64,000 bases of DNA from Bisporella sp. PMI_857 (taxonomy: Eukaryota > Ascomycota > Leotiomycetes > Helotiales > Helotiaceae), in NCBI GenBank assembly GCA_021307315.1, contig JAJSPD010000078.1, positions 62,001-126,000 on the forward strand, written 5' to 3'. The notes below the pieces were generated by a model, which saw only the letters and a program-made list of their open reading frames with translations, was not told the DNA's origin and made no database searches. Below, piece after piece: positions 23,349 to 34,099 of this stretch. Position numbers and translations under genes: made by a program. How positions within the stretch are numbered: the first letter of the stretch is position 1; every line of letters begins with the position of its first letter.

Positions 23349-25255
23349 AATAAACAAATCCATAAGGGTTTGTACCCGCCTCATATTGGAAGTTATGAGC
23401 TCCAAGCGCAGAGATGTATGTGTATCCACAGTCAGGCGTTGTTGTGTTGACTCATTGTGACAAGGCCTCGACCAATTGGCATCCAAAACGACATCCATTG
23501 AGAAATATGTTTACCTCAGTAATCTGAGACACAACAATGTCCATCTCTTCTATCGCTTGATACTAGAAAACTTTACAGCAAGTGCCTCAGACTAGAGAGC
23601 ACGTGACCTAACTGATTATTTCTCAGGAGATTACACCATTAATATATACCCCAGTAGTAGGAGAGGCATGTTTGAAATGGTCAGAAATATACAACCATCC
23701 AGAAGGTAAGCACTTTGGTGACGAAGGAGAGCCTTGCTGACAACAATCGTAAAGGAATCTATATCTCATACAGCGACAGAGGCAACTTAGCACAGATCCT
23801 GCGGAATTGGCCTCAACCAAAAGTCGAGATTACAGTAGTCACTGATGGCTCTCGTATACTAGGTTTAGGTGATCTTGGTATCAATGGGATGGGTATTCCG
23901 GTCGGAAAGCTGGCATTATACACTGGTTGTGCAGGCATCCGGCCAGAACGCACACTACCATTGATGTTAGATCTTGGAACGAATAACGAAAAGTTCCTTA
24001 AAGACCCTTTCTACATGGGCAGTAAAAGGAAAAGAGTTACTGACAAGGAGCAGCTCGAGTTTCTAGATGAGCTTATGGTGGCGCTAAACCAGATATGGCC
24101 GGGGTAAGCACTATAGAGGCTGCTAATTAACTATGAAGCTAATGATGTTACAGAATTGTGGTTCAATATGAGGACTTTAAAAACCCGTGGGACTCCTTGG
24201 AGAAATATCAGAACAAATATACCATGTTCAATGATGATGTCCAAGGGACCGGGGCAGTAATTACAGCGGGTATAATCAACGCTCTGAAAGTGACTGGAGT
24301 GCCTGTGAAAGACCAGCGAGCTGTCTTCATGGGTGCTGGGAGCGCTGGTACTGGTGTAGCTCATCAAATCGTTGAGCACTTTGTCAAAGAAGGGTTAACA
24401 GAGCACGAAGCGCGCCGATGCTTTTGGTTCGTTGACACCAAAGTATGTCAGTCTGCTTTCCTGCTTGAGACACTATGACTTATGATTACAGGGCTTAATC
24501 ACGAAGGACCGAGGCGATGTGCTTGCACCTAACAAGGTTCCGTTCGCCCGAGACGATAACAAGGGGCAACAATTCAAAACGCTGGAAGATGTGGTTGAAT
24601 ACGTGAAGCCCACTATTCTTATCGGACTTTGTACGATTAAAGGTGTTTTCACCGAAGCGATACTCAACCGAATGGCTGAGCTAAACCAGCGGCCAATTGT
24701 TTTCCCTCTGTCCAACCCATCCAGTCAGTCTGAATGCACGTTCGAGGAAGCTGTTCGATTCACCCATGGCCGGGTTGTGTTTGCAAGTGGGAGCCCTTTT
24801 CCACCAGTCGTGTATGAGGAGAAAACCTACTATCCGAGTCAAGGAAAGTGAGTTTCATCTTCGTCCAAGATTTAAAAGTATAAGGCTAACTAAACAGCAA
24901 CATGTACGTATTCCCTGGCATAGGGCTTGCGGCTATCCTTGGGAAAACTACAATCATCAGTTCCGAAATGGTATACACCTCCGCAGTCGCGCTCAGCACA
25001 GCCATCAACCAGGCTGAGCACGATTTGGGTATGCTCTACCCAGACATAAAACGCATTCGCGATGTCAGCGTCATTGTAGCTAGAGATATAATTCGTCAAG
25101 CTCAGCACCAACGACTTGATCGCGAAAAATCTATCAGAGACTTGAGTGATGCGGAATTGGATGACTGGATCAGATATAGGATGTATGATCCTACGAATCC
25201 TGAGAAGGGTTTAGAGCAGACGCTCACACTACCCGGAGGGAAGTCCCTGCTTTAA
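23349..25255 (+). CDS. Malic enzyme (NAD(P)-dependent, plant/animal-like form), 5' end unresolved
   Basis: Oxidative decarboxylation of malate to pyruvate and CO2, giving NADH or NADPH. Supported exons are 23349-23415, 23465-23577, 23627-23705, 23755-24103, 24154-24442, 24492-24847 and 24898-25255, all in phase. Motifs in order are GLYPPH, PLIYTPVVGEA (active-site Tyr), VTDGSRILGLGDLG, RTLPLMLDLGTNN, FNDDVQGTGAV with the metal-binding Asp pair, GAGSAGTGVA (dinucleotide fold), GLITKDRGD, PLSNPSSQSEC and FPGIGLAA. The central region is closer to the plant and animal form than to the usual yeast Mae1 form. The intron at 23578-23626 is a GC-AG intron. The first exon or exons with the start codon were not found, so targeting to cytosol or mitochondrion cannot be judged. 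Confidence 0.88.
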
Positions 25256-25566
25256 TGAAGCTTTGTTCTTGTTTTAGTGTATTGGATACGTCCACAAAGA
25301 TGAGCATTGGATGCATCTCAGGCTAAATTTGTATATTTATTAGACGAACTGTCCCATATTGATTGCCCTTCTTGCGTCAATTTTCCTACTTCTCCATTGC
25401 CATACAAGAATGCATGAAGAAATCGTTCCCCAGAAGTATATCCGTTCCCAGAATCTCAAATATTTGCGGCTTTCCAGATAACATTAACCTTCATTTCGCA
25501 AGCCATATCAACCTACTTCAGACCTCTCATTCTTTGGTTGTCCAAAGACTTGTCAAGTGACAGAAG
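25256..25566. other. Intergenic, tail-to-tail
   Basis: 310 bases between the malic enzyme stop and the stop of the next minus-strand gene; it holds both 3' ends. I see nothing else. Confidence 0.5.
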
Positions 25567-26636
25567 CTAAGTGTCTTGAGGCACCAATATTGCTTTAGCC
25601 GCTTCCGATTTTGCGTCGATAATCTCGTCCGTCATACTGGCGTACTATATTGCTCATGTTAGCTTCACTGCTCTCAAGCGCAATTTCTCAGTCTTACCCG
25701 GAAAGCATTCTTTAACTTCTTTCTATAGCCGACCGGAGCCTTCGGCAAAGCAAACCTAACCTTGTCCTCCTTCATCGACAAAAGCTCCTTCACCCTCTCA
25801 TCCAATGCCTCCCGACTAATTCTTTCAGTTGTCACATATTCGAACTTCTTCTCCCCTGTTCTCTCATCATAAGTCCTACTCCAGACCTGCTTTATACAAA
25901 ACCCCTCGCCATTTCTCAGGCATTGTTGGCAGTAAGGGAGGTCTTTATTCCTATAGAAGTAGAGCGAGCAAGGAAGATCAAGGACTTCGCATTGCAGACA
26001 GAGTTTGATATCGAGGCTTTTGTAGCGCAAGCGGAATTCCGACTTTTTCCGGTGGATGGGAGAGGGTGCAGGAGGGAGATTATCTGTTCCAGACGGAACG
26101 AAAGGGAATTCGCAGAATTCTTGCCAGGTAGGGGAAGATACCGGCTCAAACTCGGTGGAAACGGTGACTTCGCTATCGGAATGAGTTGGAGATCCGGGAG
26201 GGCTTGATGAGTCGAAGAGGTTCTCTGATTGTGTGCTTACTTGGGTCAAAGAGCGGCCACGGCTTTCAGGGACCGGGTCCTCTTTAACATCACATGACGA
26301 GATTAAAGAATTTGAAGCTCCTGGGAGACTATTTTCTGATGGGCATACGCGGTTGGAGTCGATCCTCGAGGCGGTAGCGGACTCAAGTGATTTGGATGAG
26401 TCGGACGAAATTGTACTCCCGAGGTCCGGTCCATAGTCTACGTCAGATTTGTAGATCGAGGGGAGGCTATTCAGAAGAGTTTCGGGTTTCTGAAGGTTGA
26501 GATCGATAGTCTCGTTGCTTCCAACAGGGGCAGCCGTTGAAGAGGGCGATTGAGATTGAGGGCCAACAATATCATCACCCGTCGATTCGGAGTCGGCGCT
26601 GATACTTTCTTTGGCTCTGAGTATGCTCAGAAACAT
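25567..26636 (-). CDS. Hypothetical protein with a C-terminal Cys cluster
   Basis: 338 residues from exons 26636-25698 and 25644-25567 (53-nt intron, exact frame). Residues 1-200 are Ser/Pro/Asp rich and probably disordered. Residues about 205-255 hold six Cys in the order CLQC, LPCS, YCQQC, FC, separated by aromatic residues. This could bind one or two zinc ions or form disulphides; no known finger spacing fits exactly. It is followed by a charged helix (TTERISREALDERVKELLSM) and a basic segment (PKAPVGYRKKLKNAFR). I do not recognise a named family, though similar short Cys domains occur in many fungal proteins of unknown role. It lies tandem to the kinase gene upstream, on the same strand. 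Confidence 0.75.
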
Positions 26637-27263
26637 GATTGCTTTATGGGATGACTATTTCCATTGATACTATTATGGTGCTTGCTATTGTAGTGGCAGT
26701 ACACCATACGCAAATGGTGATTGTAGATCGAGGTTCGTATTGACTGTTGAGGAAGTGCTTCGCCTATATAATAGCAATGCTTATGAGAAGGTGAGTTCGG
26801 GAGGATCCAGGAGAGACTTCTTTATCTCGTGCCAAAGGTGAAATACTGCGAGGTCTAGAAACTTCTTAGCTTGTTCAATTTACCTGTTTCGGTTCTAAAC
26901 AAAAAGTAAGGCAAGTGTCTAGAATGAAAAATTTATGTCAGGGATTACGCTTAGTCCTGTAAGACATATGGGGATTAATTTTGCATTAGCAATATTTATT
27001 ACCAAATAGATATATAAAAGTCTTGTGAAACGTCTCTTAGGCGTAGACTAGCAAAGCCAATGGGTATCAAGTTAACCCATTCCAAACCAGCGCTCGACAC
27101 GTGACCTATCATACATGAGCATCCTTAGAGTCGAGCGTTAGCCTTTATATTCATGCCTTTCATCCGCTCTCTAAGTTCCTGCCCCGGAGCGTAGCGTAAG
27201 GCTGTCTTTCTGGATATAATATCGGTCCTCCAAGCTGCAGAAGCGGAATCAACCCTATGCTCG
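26637..27263. other. Intergenic region
   Basis: 630 bases between two minus-strand genes; it should hold the promoter of the Cys-cluster gene and the 3' end of the kinase. No coding signal seen. Confidence 0.5.
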
Positions 27264-29372
27264 TTACCATCCTGGAAGCAGGGAAGATCTACAAAGGGCT
27301 TCAAGATACCTTATTTTTTTCATTACTGAATGATCCAGCTCATCTTGCTCAGTGTCTACGCTGGCGGGTCCGAAGATATCGCTGGCTCGGACTGACTCGC
27401 CTTTTTTTAGACCGTAGGCAACATCGATAATCTTTGTCGAAGATGACTCTTTAACGGTTACAAATTGGGATCCCGACTCACTGAGATCCTCCAAAATACG
27501 CTTTCTAGTAGGCTCTTCATTTTGATATAGGTGACGATCTAAGCCAAAGTATGGAGACAACGAAACATCAGGGAGCTTTTTGTGATACTTTGGTATTAGT
27601 GTGCTGTTCGTATGGTTGGCGGTCATACTTATCACTACGCCAGGGAAGGCTTCTAGAACTTCAGATTCCTGATTTCGTTCTTGCCAAAATTTATTAATCT
27701 TTTTAATACCTTCCCTCAAGGCGTCTGCTTCGCGGCGGGGTTTAGTGAACCATGAGTGATCGATGGCGTCATTGGCAGTCATTCTTTCTTGGGCATCCAG
27801 AATCAGAAGCTTGCGAATAAATCTCTGCACTCTCGGCTGTAGCTCTCGCCATATATTATCGGCTTTACTAATCTCAAGACTTGGTTGAACAATTTCCTGG
27901 GGTGGAATATTGCACTCCCCAGTCAATATACATGCTGTAAGTATGCCCAAGGACCATAGATCGGCTGCTTGTGTATAGCCTGCAGAGAATGTTTCGACAG
28001 CTTCTACCTCCCTGTGGAGCCTTAGTTTGTGTGAGTCGTGATATAGATGGCTGACAACCTACGGCGCAGCATATCCCTCGGTACCTAATTTCGACATCAT
28101 ACGGCCTGCTCCTGCACCCATACAAATTGCGAAACCAAAGTCTGTCAACACAACTCGCCCACCGAAAAAGGTTTGGGATACAAGAATATTCTCTGGCTTA
28201 ATGTCTCTATGAGTAACTCCGTTGGAATGCAGATACTGAACTGCCGTTGTGACTTGATATATTATGAACCTGGCATTATATTCGTCCAGATAGCCACCGT
28301 GAGCTTGCATATATGAATAAAGGTCTCCGCCGGTTGAGAGGTCGAAGAAAAGGTACCTTGGAAAAAATGAGAAAACAAAACGAAACGTGTAAGTCGCCAC
28401 TCACAAAGCATGTGAAGAGCAAAAAGCTTTCTTGAGATTGATCACATTGGGCTAAATGGTGAGTGAAAAGCAAATGTACAACATTATCTTATGACTTACA
28501 TGACTGAGTTTTGCTAGGATCTTGATTTCACGAAGCACTCTTCTCTTTTGCTCGCTAGTGTACTGGATTCTGGATTCCCATCTTTCGCGAGCAGAAGTGA
28601 TGACAGACCGATCTCCCAGATTTTTCATAGCTCGCTCTAAGTCGATAATCTTGCAAGCTAGCTGCTTTCTCGTGTCCAATTCAGTAGCGAGGAAGACACC
28701 GCCATACTGCCCTTCACCCAAAGTTCTTTCGGACACCTGGTATCGATCTTGGAAGTACTGCAAGAAATCAGCTTTGGATCGACTGAAACTTTCATTGTCA
28801 GCTATGTACTTTCAAGTCATCCCACTCAGCTTTGCTGCGAGTACTTAGCTGGTGATCCGTTTGACGGAATCGGAATCGCCAGTAGGGACGTATTTCGATC
28901 ACATCACCATCACATAGAAGATAGCCCATGCGTTCTTGAGCAATTTTTCCAATGAGATCTCCATTTGCGTAGGTGCCATTGTAAGACTCGAGGTCTTCGC
29001 AGTATATTAGAGGAGGAAAGTTTGACGACTGAGCCTCATATAGGATAGAATAGATGCGAAAATGCTGCTTAGAGACTCTTTCGTCCATGATTACATGTTG
29101 ACTAGCCAACCTCAGTAAATTCGCGATGAAAATTAGCCACAAAACGTACCATTTGCTAGGGTCTCTACCGACAACAATATCTCTTCCAGGATAAACAGGA
29201 ATGTCTGAGCAAGAAAATCAGAGGAGTAACCCAATACATGCTTCAGCTTACCTCCGCCAGAAGGAGTGACTTCATCAAGGGAGTCGATCTCGATGATGGC
29301 AAGACATTCAGGGATATCTACCTCAGGATGGGCCTCCAACTGTGTGAGATCTTGAGTTTCGTCGTTAGACAT
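27264..29372 (-). CDS. FHA-domain Ser/Thr protein kinase (Chk2/Rad53/Mek1-like)
   Basis: Checkpoint-type kinase whose FHA domain binds phosphothreonine partners. Seven exons (29372-29252, 29204-29150, 29101-28810, 28757-28500, 28451-28405, 28356-28063, 28011-27264) give exactly 604 residues. The FHA domain spans about 45-140, with VVGRDPS, the RVSKQHF core and NGTYANG loop. The kinase domain runs about 162-415: GEGQYGGV loop, Lys192 in LACKII, HRDIKPEN with Asp309, DFGFA with Asp330, GYAAPE. The C-terminal 150 residues are undomained. The N-terminus before FHA is short (ETQDLTQLE), without the long SQ/TQ cluster of Rad53, and there is only one FHA domain. That fits Cds1/Chk2 or the meiotic Mek1 branch; I cannot separate them here. 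It is divergent from the eL41 gene. Confidence 0.92.
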
Positions 29373-29778
29373 CCTATAGATTTAGGGAGCTCAGTTAGTG
29401 TTAGTGCCAAACTGTTAGTATTTTGAGAACAAGTAGGATAGCAGTTTCAGTTTTGAATCCAATGGGTACTGGTCGCCCAACTGATCGTGAAGATCATAGT
29501 AGAAAGTTGAGGATGTTCCATGGACAATTGGGTGCAAGGTTGAGCTTGGGAGGTCAATTTATGATCACGTGCAGACAACCCGCCAAGTGCCTCCACTTGA
29601 GTTTAGCGCTAGGCTAAGCGAGCACACAGTTATGACAAGCTCGCTCTTTCAACTTGGTTCCTTCTTCTACAAACCTTTCAACATACTCAACTTTGACCAG
29701 TAAGTTTGCTATTCCAACATCAATTTTGATAGTAATCTGGGCAATCGGCTAATCTTTATTTGACAGAATCAGTCCAAG
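29373..29778. promoter_or_regulatory. Divergent promoter region, FHA kinase / eL41
   Basis: 400 bases between the two start codons. Pyrimidine-rich stretches (for example 29641-29670) precede the probable eL41 transcription start, as is usual for ribosomal protein genes. The eL41 side also contains a leader intron. Confidence 0.5.
29700..29766 (+). other. Probable 5'-UTR intron of the eL41 gene
   Basis: GTAAGTTT donor, CGGCTAAT branch-like site and TTGACAG acceptor frame a 67-nt intron that ends 12 bases before the ATG. Leader introns are common in fungal ribosomal protein genes. Confidence 0.65.
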
Positions 29779-30023
29779 ATGAGAGCGAAATGGTACGTCC
29801 AAAGCATAGAATAATATTCAATTCTATCCAGCATGCAATATCAGCAACAACTAACATGGTGGCTTTAAAGGAGGAAGAAGCGGGTTCGCCGCCTCAAGCG
29901 CAAGCGTAGAAAGACTCGTGCCAGATCGTAAGTTGATAACTGCTTCTGCTGCCGTGCATTCCTCTACCAGCTCGGGGGCCGTCCTTAAATAAAGCTCAAA
30001 CTAATCCCCCATCCAGCAAGTAA
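29779..30023 (+). CDS. RPL41: 60S ribosomal protein eL41 (25 residues)
   Basis: The smallest eukaryotic ribosomal protein, a single basic helix at the bridge between the ribosomal subunits. Three exons of 14, 57 and 7 nt (29779-29792, 29871-29927, 30017-30023) join to 25 codons plus stop. The peptide begins MRAKWRKKRVRRLKRKRRK and ends TRARSK, the near-invariant sequence of the family. Introns of 78 and 89 nt split both ends, and a further intron probably lies in the leader. The coding sequence is far below normal reading-frame cut-offs and is easily missed. Recognition rests on the whole peptide and exact splice phases, so confidence is high. Confidence 0.97.
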
Positions 30024-30741
30024 ACTACTCACCACAACTCGATCTCGGTCACTCATCCCTCTCAACCCACACCCTCATGACAATATAACCTCCGAGTCTG
30101 CGCCATCTCCCGCATCAACGTCTACGCCTTTTTCAGCATTCCATTTCGCACGAACCGTTTGGGGCTACCGATCAGTATCACAGCAATTGGGTGTTCAAGG
30201 ATGGATCAGTCTGATGACGCGCAGTCTTTGGCTTTTGAAGTATGGGTTGGAAGGATGCGGAACCGGTCAACACTTTGTCGAATTGTATTGAGGTTACTTG
30301 ACCAGGAGCGATAGGAAGAAGGCTGCCTCAGATGCTAGAAACCATCGACTCCATTTGCAGAATGGAAAAGAAGATCACTTCAAGAAACTCGTTGCGTGTT
30401 ACAAGATTGTGATGTGAATTCGCCTTGATTTGACCTTTTGTGACTTTACCCCGCAATTTGAATATCACGCCAGAGATCGTAGCATCCGCAAATTGCATAC
30501 CACTTCAGAACCTGTAACCTAGTCATGACTGGTCTGTTGCAGTCTACTAGACTATATATATTTATCCGTTTCCATTTTGCTTGCAGACACATTGCAGATG
30601 CAAAGTTATGGTGTATCTGGGCCTAGAAGATTAGAGGCGGTGAAGGGTCCAGGAAAAAAGTCGGCAGAAAAAGTCCCTCCCTCAAAATTTATTTCTCAAT
30701 AGACCTCAGCTCGCACAAACACACCTAAAACCATATAAAAC
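30024..30741. other. Intergenic region
   Basis: 720 bases between eL41 and RPA49 on the same strand. No coding pattern is seen; there is a TATATATATTTAT stretch near 30552-30565 that could serve as a promoter element. Confidence 0.5.
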
Positions 30742-32182
30742 ATGGCAGAGAAGCTTGATGAAGGAAAGAAGCGAAAAAGGCATAGTGATGATGGTCAAAA
30801 ATCCTCCAAAAAGATAGCAATTGAGGGAAACAAAATTGTCAAACTCTCTTTTCCACAGGCAGATAAATGGGCACCAGTCATAGGTAGACATATGCCTCCA
30901 TCCAGCTCGACTGCGTAGTAATGTACTGATTCATCATAGCATCGGTCCCAGGTTTGTCTCTTCCTAGCTCAACGACTCTCCAGCCCTACACCAAATCCCG
31001 GCAAAAGACCAGCCAGAGTGGTGGAAGCGGGGCTATTGACACAACAGAGTTCCTCCTTCATTCGTCCGAATACACCAAACTCGATTATATAGCGCGAGAA
31101 GAGGAATTAGGGGTATCAAGTACGCTACGGAAGCACTATGTCGGTGTATATGATCCCGAGGCTGGCAAGCTTGAGGTTGTGGAAGCTCGGAAGATGGTGG
31201 TGAGAGGGGCCGTCAGGAAACAGCAGCCTACTAAGCAAGAGGAGGAGGATGAAGTCATGGTAGGTGGACTTTAAAGCTATCAGAAGCGCAACGCTCACAT
31301 TATGCACAGGCATATCAAGCACAGAGACTGGCTCTCGGAGAGACATTCGGTACGAAGAAAGCAAAGAAACAACTCTCATCCTTCACGGAAAACGCTGTTG
31401 GGCCAGCCAGAGTGGCTGGGGCGAAAGCTGCCAAAGTCGACAAAAGTGCTAGTGCTATCCTTGCGACGATGGCTGATGCTGCGGCAGGCATGGCGACGAG
31501 AGATCAGTTAGCAGCAGAGGCCGACGCAGCAAAACCTAGGCCGAAGGCCAATCTGAGTGCGACAGATATCAAGGATGTCTACACAATTGACAATCTGATT
31601 GGAACCGATATTTTCAAACATATTGGTGTTTTCGACTGGTCAGAGGCGTCGAAGAACAAGAAGGCTGTCATTGTCAATTCCAGATACGTTGCGGCTCGAA
31701 TAGAAAAGGTGGTGTCAAGTGTTGAAAAGCTCAAGGTTCTTCGATACCTTTACATTCTGATAGAGTTTTACGCTGGAGCCAAGCCTAACCGTGCTTCACG
31801 AAGATTACCGAAACGAGAGGATTTGAAAAAGAAGTTAGGTAACGTACCTGAAGCAGTGGTTGATAGTATCAAGCGGAGATTTTCGACAGGAAGCGATATC
31901 ACCCCCTTCCAGGTTGATCTCTTGCTCACACATATCGCTGCATTGGCATGTATAGTCGATAGCTATGAGGTTGATATGTGGGATCTACGTCAGGATTTGG
32001 ATTTAGACGCCAGGAAGATGCAGCAATACTTTCAGGAAATTGGTGCCAAAATTGCGTCGTTCCCCGAAGCTATGCGGAAAGCTCTGGAAATGGACAAAGC
32101 TGTGGCATCGCAACGCAAGATTGCGAAGTTGAGGCTACCTTTGGAGTTTCCCAAGGTATCGTTTGGCAGAAAATTACGGTAG
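30742..32182 (+). CDS. RPA49: RNA polymerase I subunit RPA49
   Basis: Pol I-specific subunit that, with RPA34.5, aids initiation and elongation on rDNA in the nucleolus. Exons 30742-30883, 30940-31259 and 31310-32182 give 444 residues in exact frame; introns are 56 and 50 nt. The lysine-rich N-terminus (EGKKRKRHSDD) is followed by the dimerisation barrel containing TTEFLLHSSEYTKLDY and LRKHYVGVYDPEAGKLEVVEA. After an Ala-rich linker comes the tandem winged-helix region with IDNLIGTDIFKHIGVFDW, RYLYILIEFY and a conserved end at LRLPLEFPK. The order and size match the family. It follows the eL41 gene on the same strand, so two growth-related genes sit together. Confidence 0.94.
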
Positions 32183-33078
32183 ACATTGAAGATCTGAAAA
32201 TGGAGATATGCTTGTACATAGAGATAGCTACTGCCTCAATACCCATGAAAGAACTGTGGTGCTCCTCAAACGAGTTCGTTTCCATTTTTGCCTTCATACC
32301 CAATGCCTCGTCGATTCCGATGGTAACTGCTCCTCGTTTCAATGATAGTTGCTCAGTTTTCGAATCTTGTTGCGTTCGTGACTCGCACACTTCTATTTTC
32401 AGCAAGCGAAGGAACTCATTCGTCATCGAGTTAAAGTGTGCATTGCTTGCGCGTCATATCTTTACACAGCCGTTGAACCCGTTTTCGGTCAGGCCGAGCA
32501 CTGTCGAACCTTGGAAGAAGCCCTGACAAGGCTTAACGAAGCCTATCAACGCCCTGTCGTCGATCTCCCGACGACCTCGAATGCTTCATTCTGCCAAGGG
32601 CAACCCCGTTCAACACTCAACGTACCCAGTTCACGGCTCGTACAAACGGCTATACGGATGCAGGGCTGATAGAAAAACTTCATCACTTCAGCTGGGACCA
32701 AAAGGACATCCCCAGCAAACTCTATTGCCAGATTCAGTCACCACTTATGAAGCAGACCAGTCACCGTGCTGCAAAAAATCGATGAACTCAGCGATCTAGT
32801 GAGCGAAGCCACTCCTGATGCCCGTAACCATGCGCCTGCACACCTGATGAGTGGACTACGAAAAGAAATGCATAATGGAGGGGCGGCAGAGCTAATCGAA
32901 AAAGGTTTGCTGCATGAGATTTATATAAGGCCAGCTCCCCGATCTTGAGAAAGCTTCTTTTTTTATCCTATCATCATCACTTCCTCTCCAAAAAGCGAAC
33001 ATCTCTACCGTAAGATAAACCTCCCCAGCCGCCTCTCAGTCAAACGAACATCTTGAGCGAATCCAATCTATACACAAA
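32183..33078. other. Intergenic region with unresolved coding-like stretches
   Basis: 900 bases between RPA49 and the Cys-rich tail gene. Plus-strand frames at 32436-32669, 32581-32799 and 32766-32948, and a minus-strand frame at 32070-32426, have normal-looking composition but no family match or splice model. I leave them uncalled. Confidence 0.4.
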
Positions 33079-33403
33079 ATGCCCGCCCAAGAAACAACCC
33101 AGGCTCAACCTCAAGCACAGCAGATGCAAATGCCTGCCCCTCCAGAGACAGCACATACTACGAACGAACAACCTGTATATCCCTCCCTTTTCTTGTCTCT
33201 AAGATTTGTGGCTAATTGGAGAGCAGAAACCAATCGAGCAGATGACCCCAGAACCCATGTCAATGCGAGGAGGCGGAGGCGGGGGCATTTGCTGCGGGCT
33301 GTAAGACCAAAGCCCAATCTCATTTCACTAAACGACCGCGCTAACCCGGCGTTTTAGATGTGCTGGCCTAGCCTGTTTCGAGTGCCTGGAATGCTGCTGC
33401 TAG
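33079..33403 (+). CDS. Small Cys-rich C-tail protein (CYSTM-like)
   Basis: 71-residue protein from three exons (33079-33174, 33227-33300, 33358-33403) with introns of 52 and 57 nt and an exact frame. The N-terminal 45 residues are Gln/Pro/Thr rich (QAQPQAQQMQMPAPPE). A hinge of six glycines leads to the tail ICCGLCAGLACFECLECCC. This is the plan of the CYSTM family: a disordered head and a short Cys-rich membrane-anchoring tail, linked to stress tolerance in yeasts and plants. Assignment to CYSTM is by architecture only. The stop in the second exon's reading frame is removed by the second intron, so the Cys tail is visible only after splicing. Confidence 0.85.
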
Positions 33404-34099
33404 ATACGGCATGTGTAGCTGTGTATGTTAGGACCGGGATATTCTGGTTGGGGAGAGCGATTTGGAGTTATGGAGGAGATCATTCTACATGGCGACTGCT
33501 TCCCGCCGATATCGAACATTTGTGGATGTTATAGCGCGTTTCTATCGGGCGCAGAAGCTAGGCTGTATGCTGCTTGATATGTGCGCGATCGCGATCGCGA
33601 TCGTGGTTTGATTGCTTAAACCTGGGTTGCACGCCAGAGTATCAACATCTGATGGCTGGATACTTGGACAATCTCACTCAAGCCGCTTCGTACGATTGCT
33701 GCCGCTTTGCCTGGGCTTTATCCATTTGGCGTCTCGAAGATACCATTAGCAGAATTGATTTATGTCATGTCTAGTATTGTTTATCATAGCTGTTTTTCTC
33801 TGTGATTGGATCTGTGCAGATTGTGTGGCTCAACGTTTTGAGGCTGAGCCTAGATACTGCTTCGTCACCACACTTCGACATTATAAGTGTCGGTTATATT
33901 TTATAGAACAGCTACGCTTGAATGTGTCATTAATTCGTCCAACTTTTTTTAAGTAACCCTGGATGAAACATCAGATTTGGGCCGTCTCACAAGATGCTAC
34001 TAGAATCATCCTCTATCCTAATCTAATTCTATCTCCAATGTATCCCTAAATGCGCGGTGAACCCACGTACGTGATTTAAATTCTAGATTGTTCAGCTAG
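33404..34099. other. Intergenic, tail-to-tail
   Basis: 700 bases between the Cys-rich tail gene and kynureninase 3' ends. No gene seen; it contains the GCGATC repeat. Confidence 0.5.
33585..33602. repeat. (GCGATC)3 tandem palindromic repeat
   Basis: Three head-to-tail copies of GCGATC, followed by a further G, containing overlapping CGATCG palindromes. It lies in the 3' flank of the Cys-rich tail gene. Confidence 0.85.

Noticed and set aside
32070..32426. 118-residue minus-strand frame overlapping the end of RPA49
   Set aside because: The first 40 residues look plausible, but half of the frame is antisense to well-conserved RPA49 coding sequence and no continuation was found.
33585..33602. 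Possible CRISPR-like or satellite array
   Set aside because: Only three 6-base units without spacers; eukaryotic nuclear DNA.
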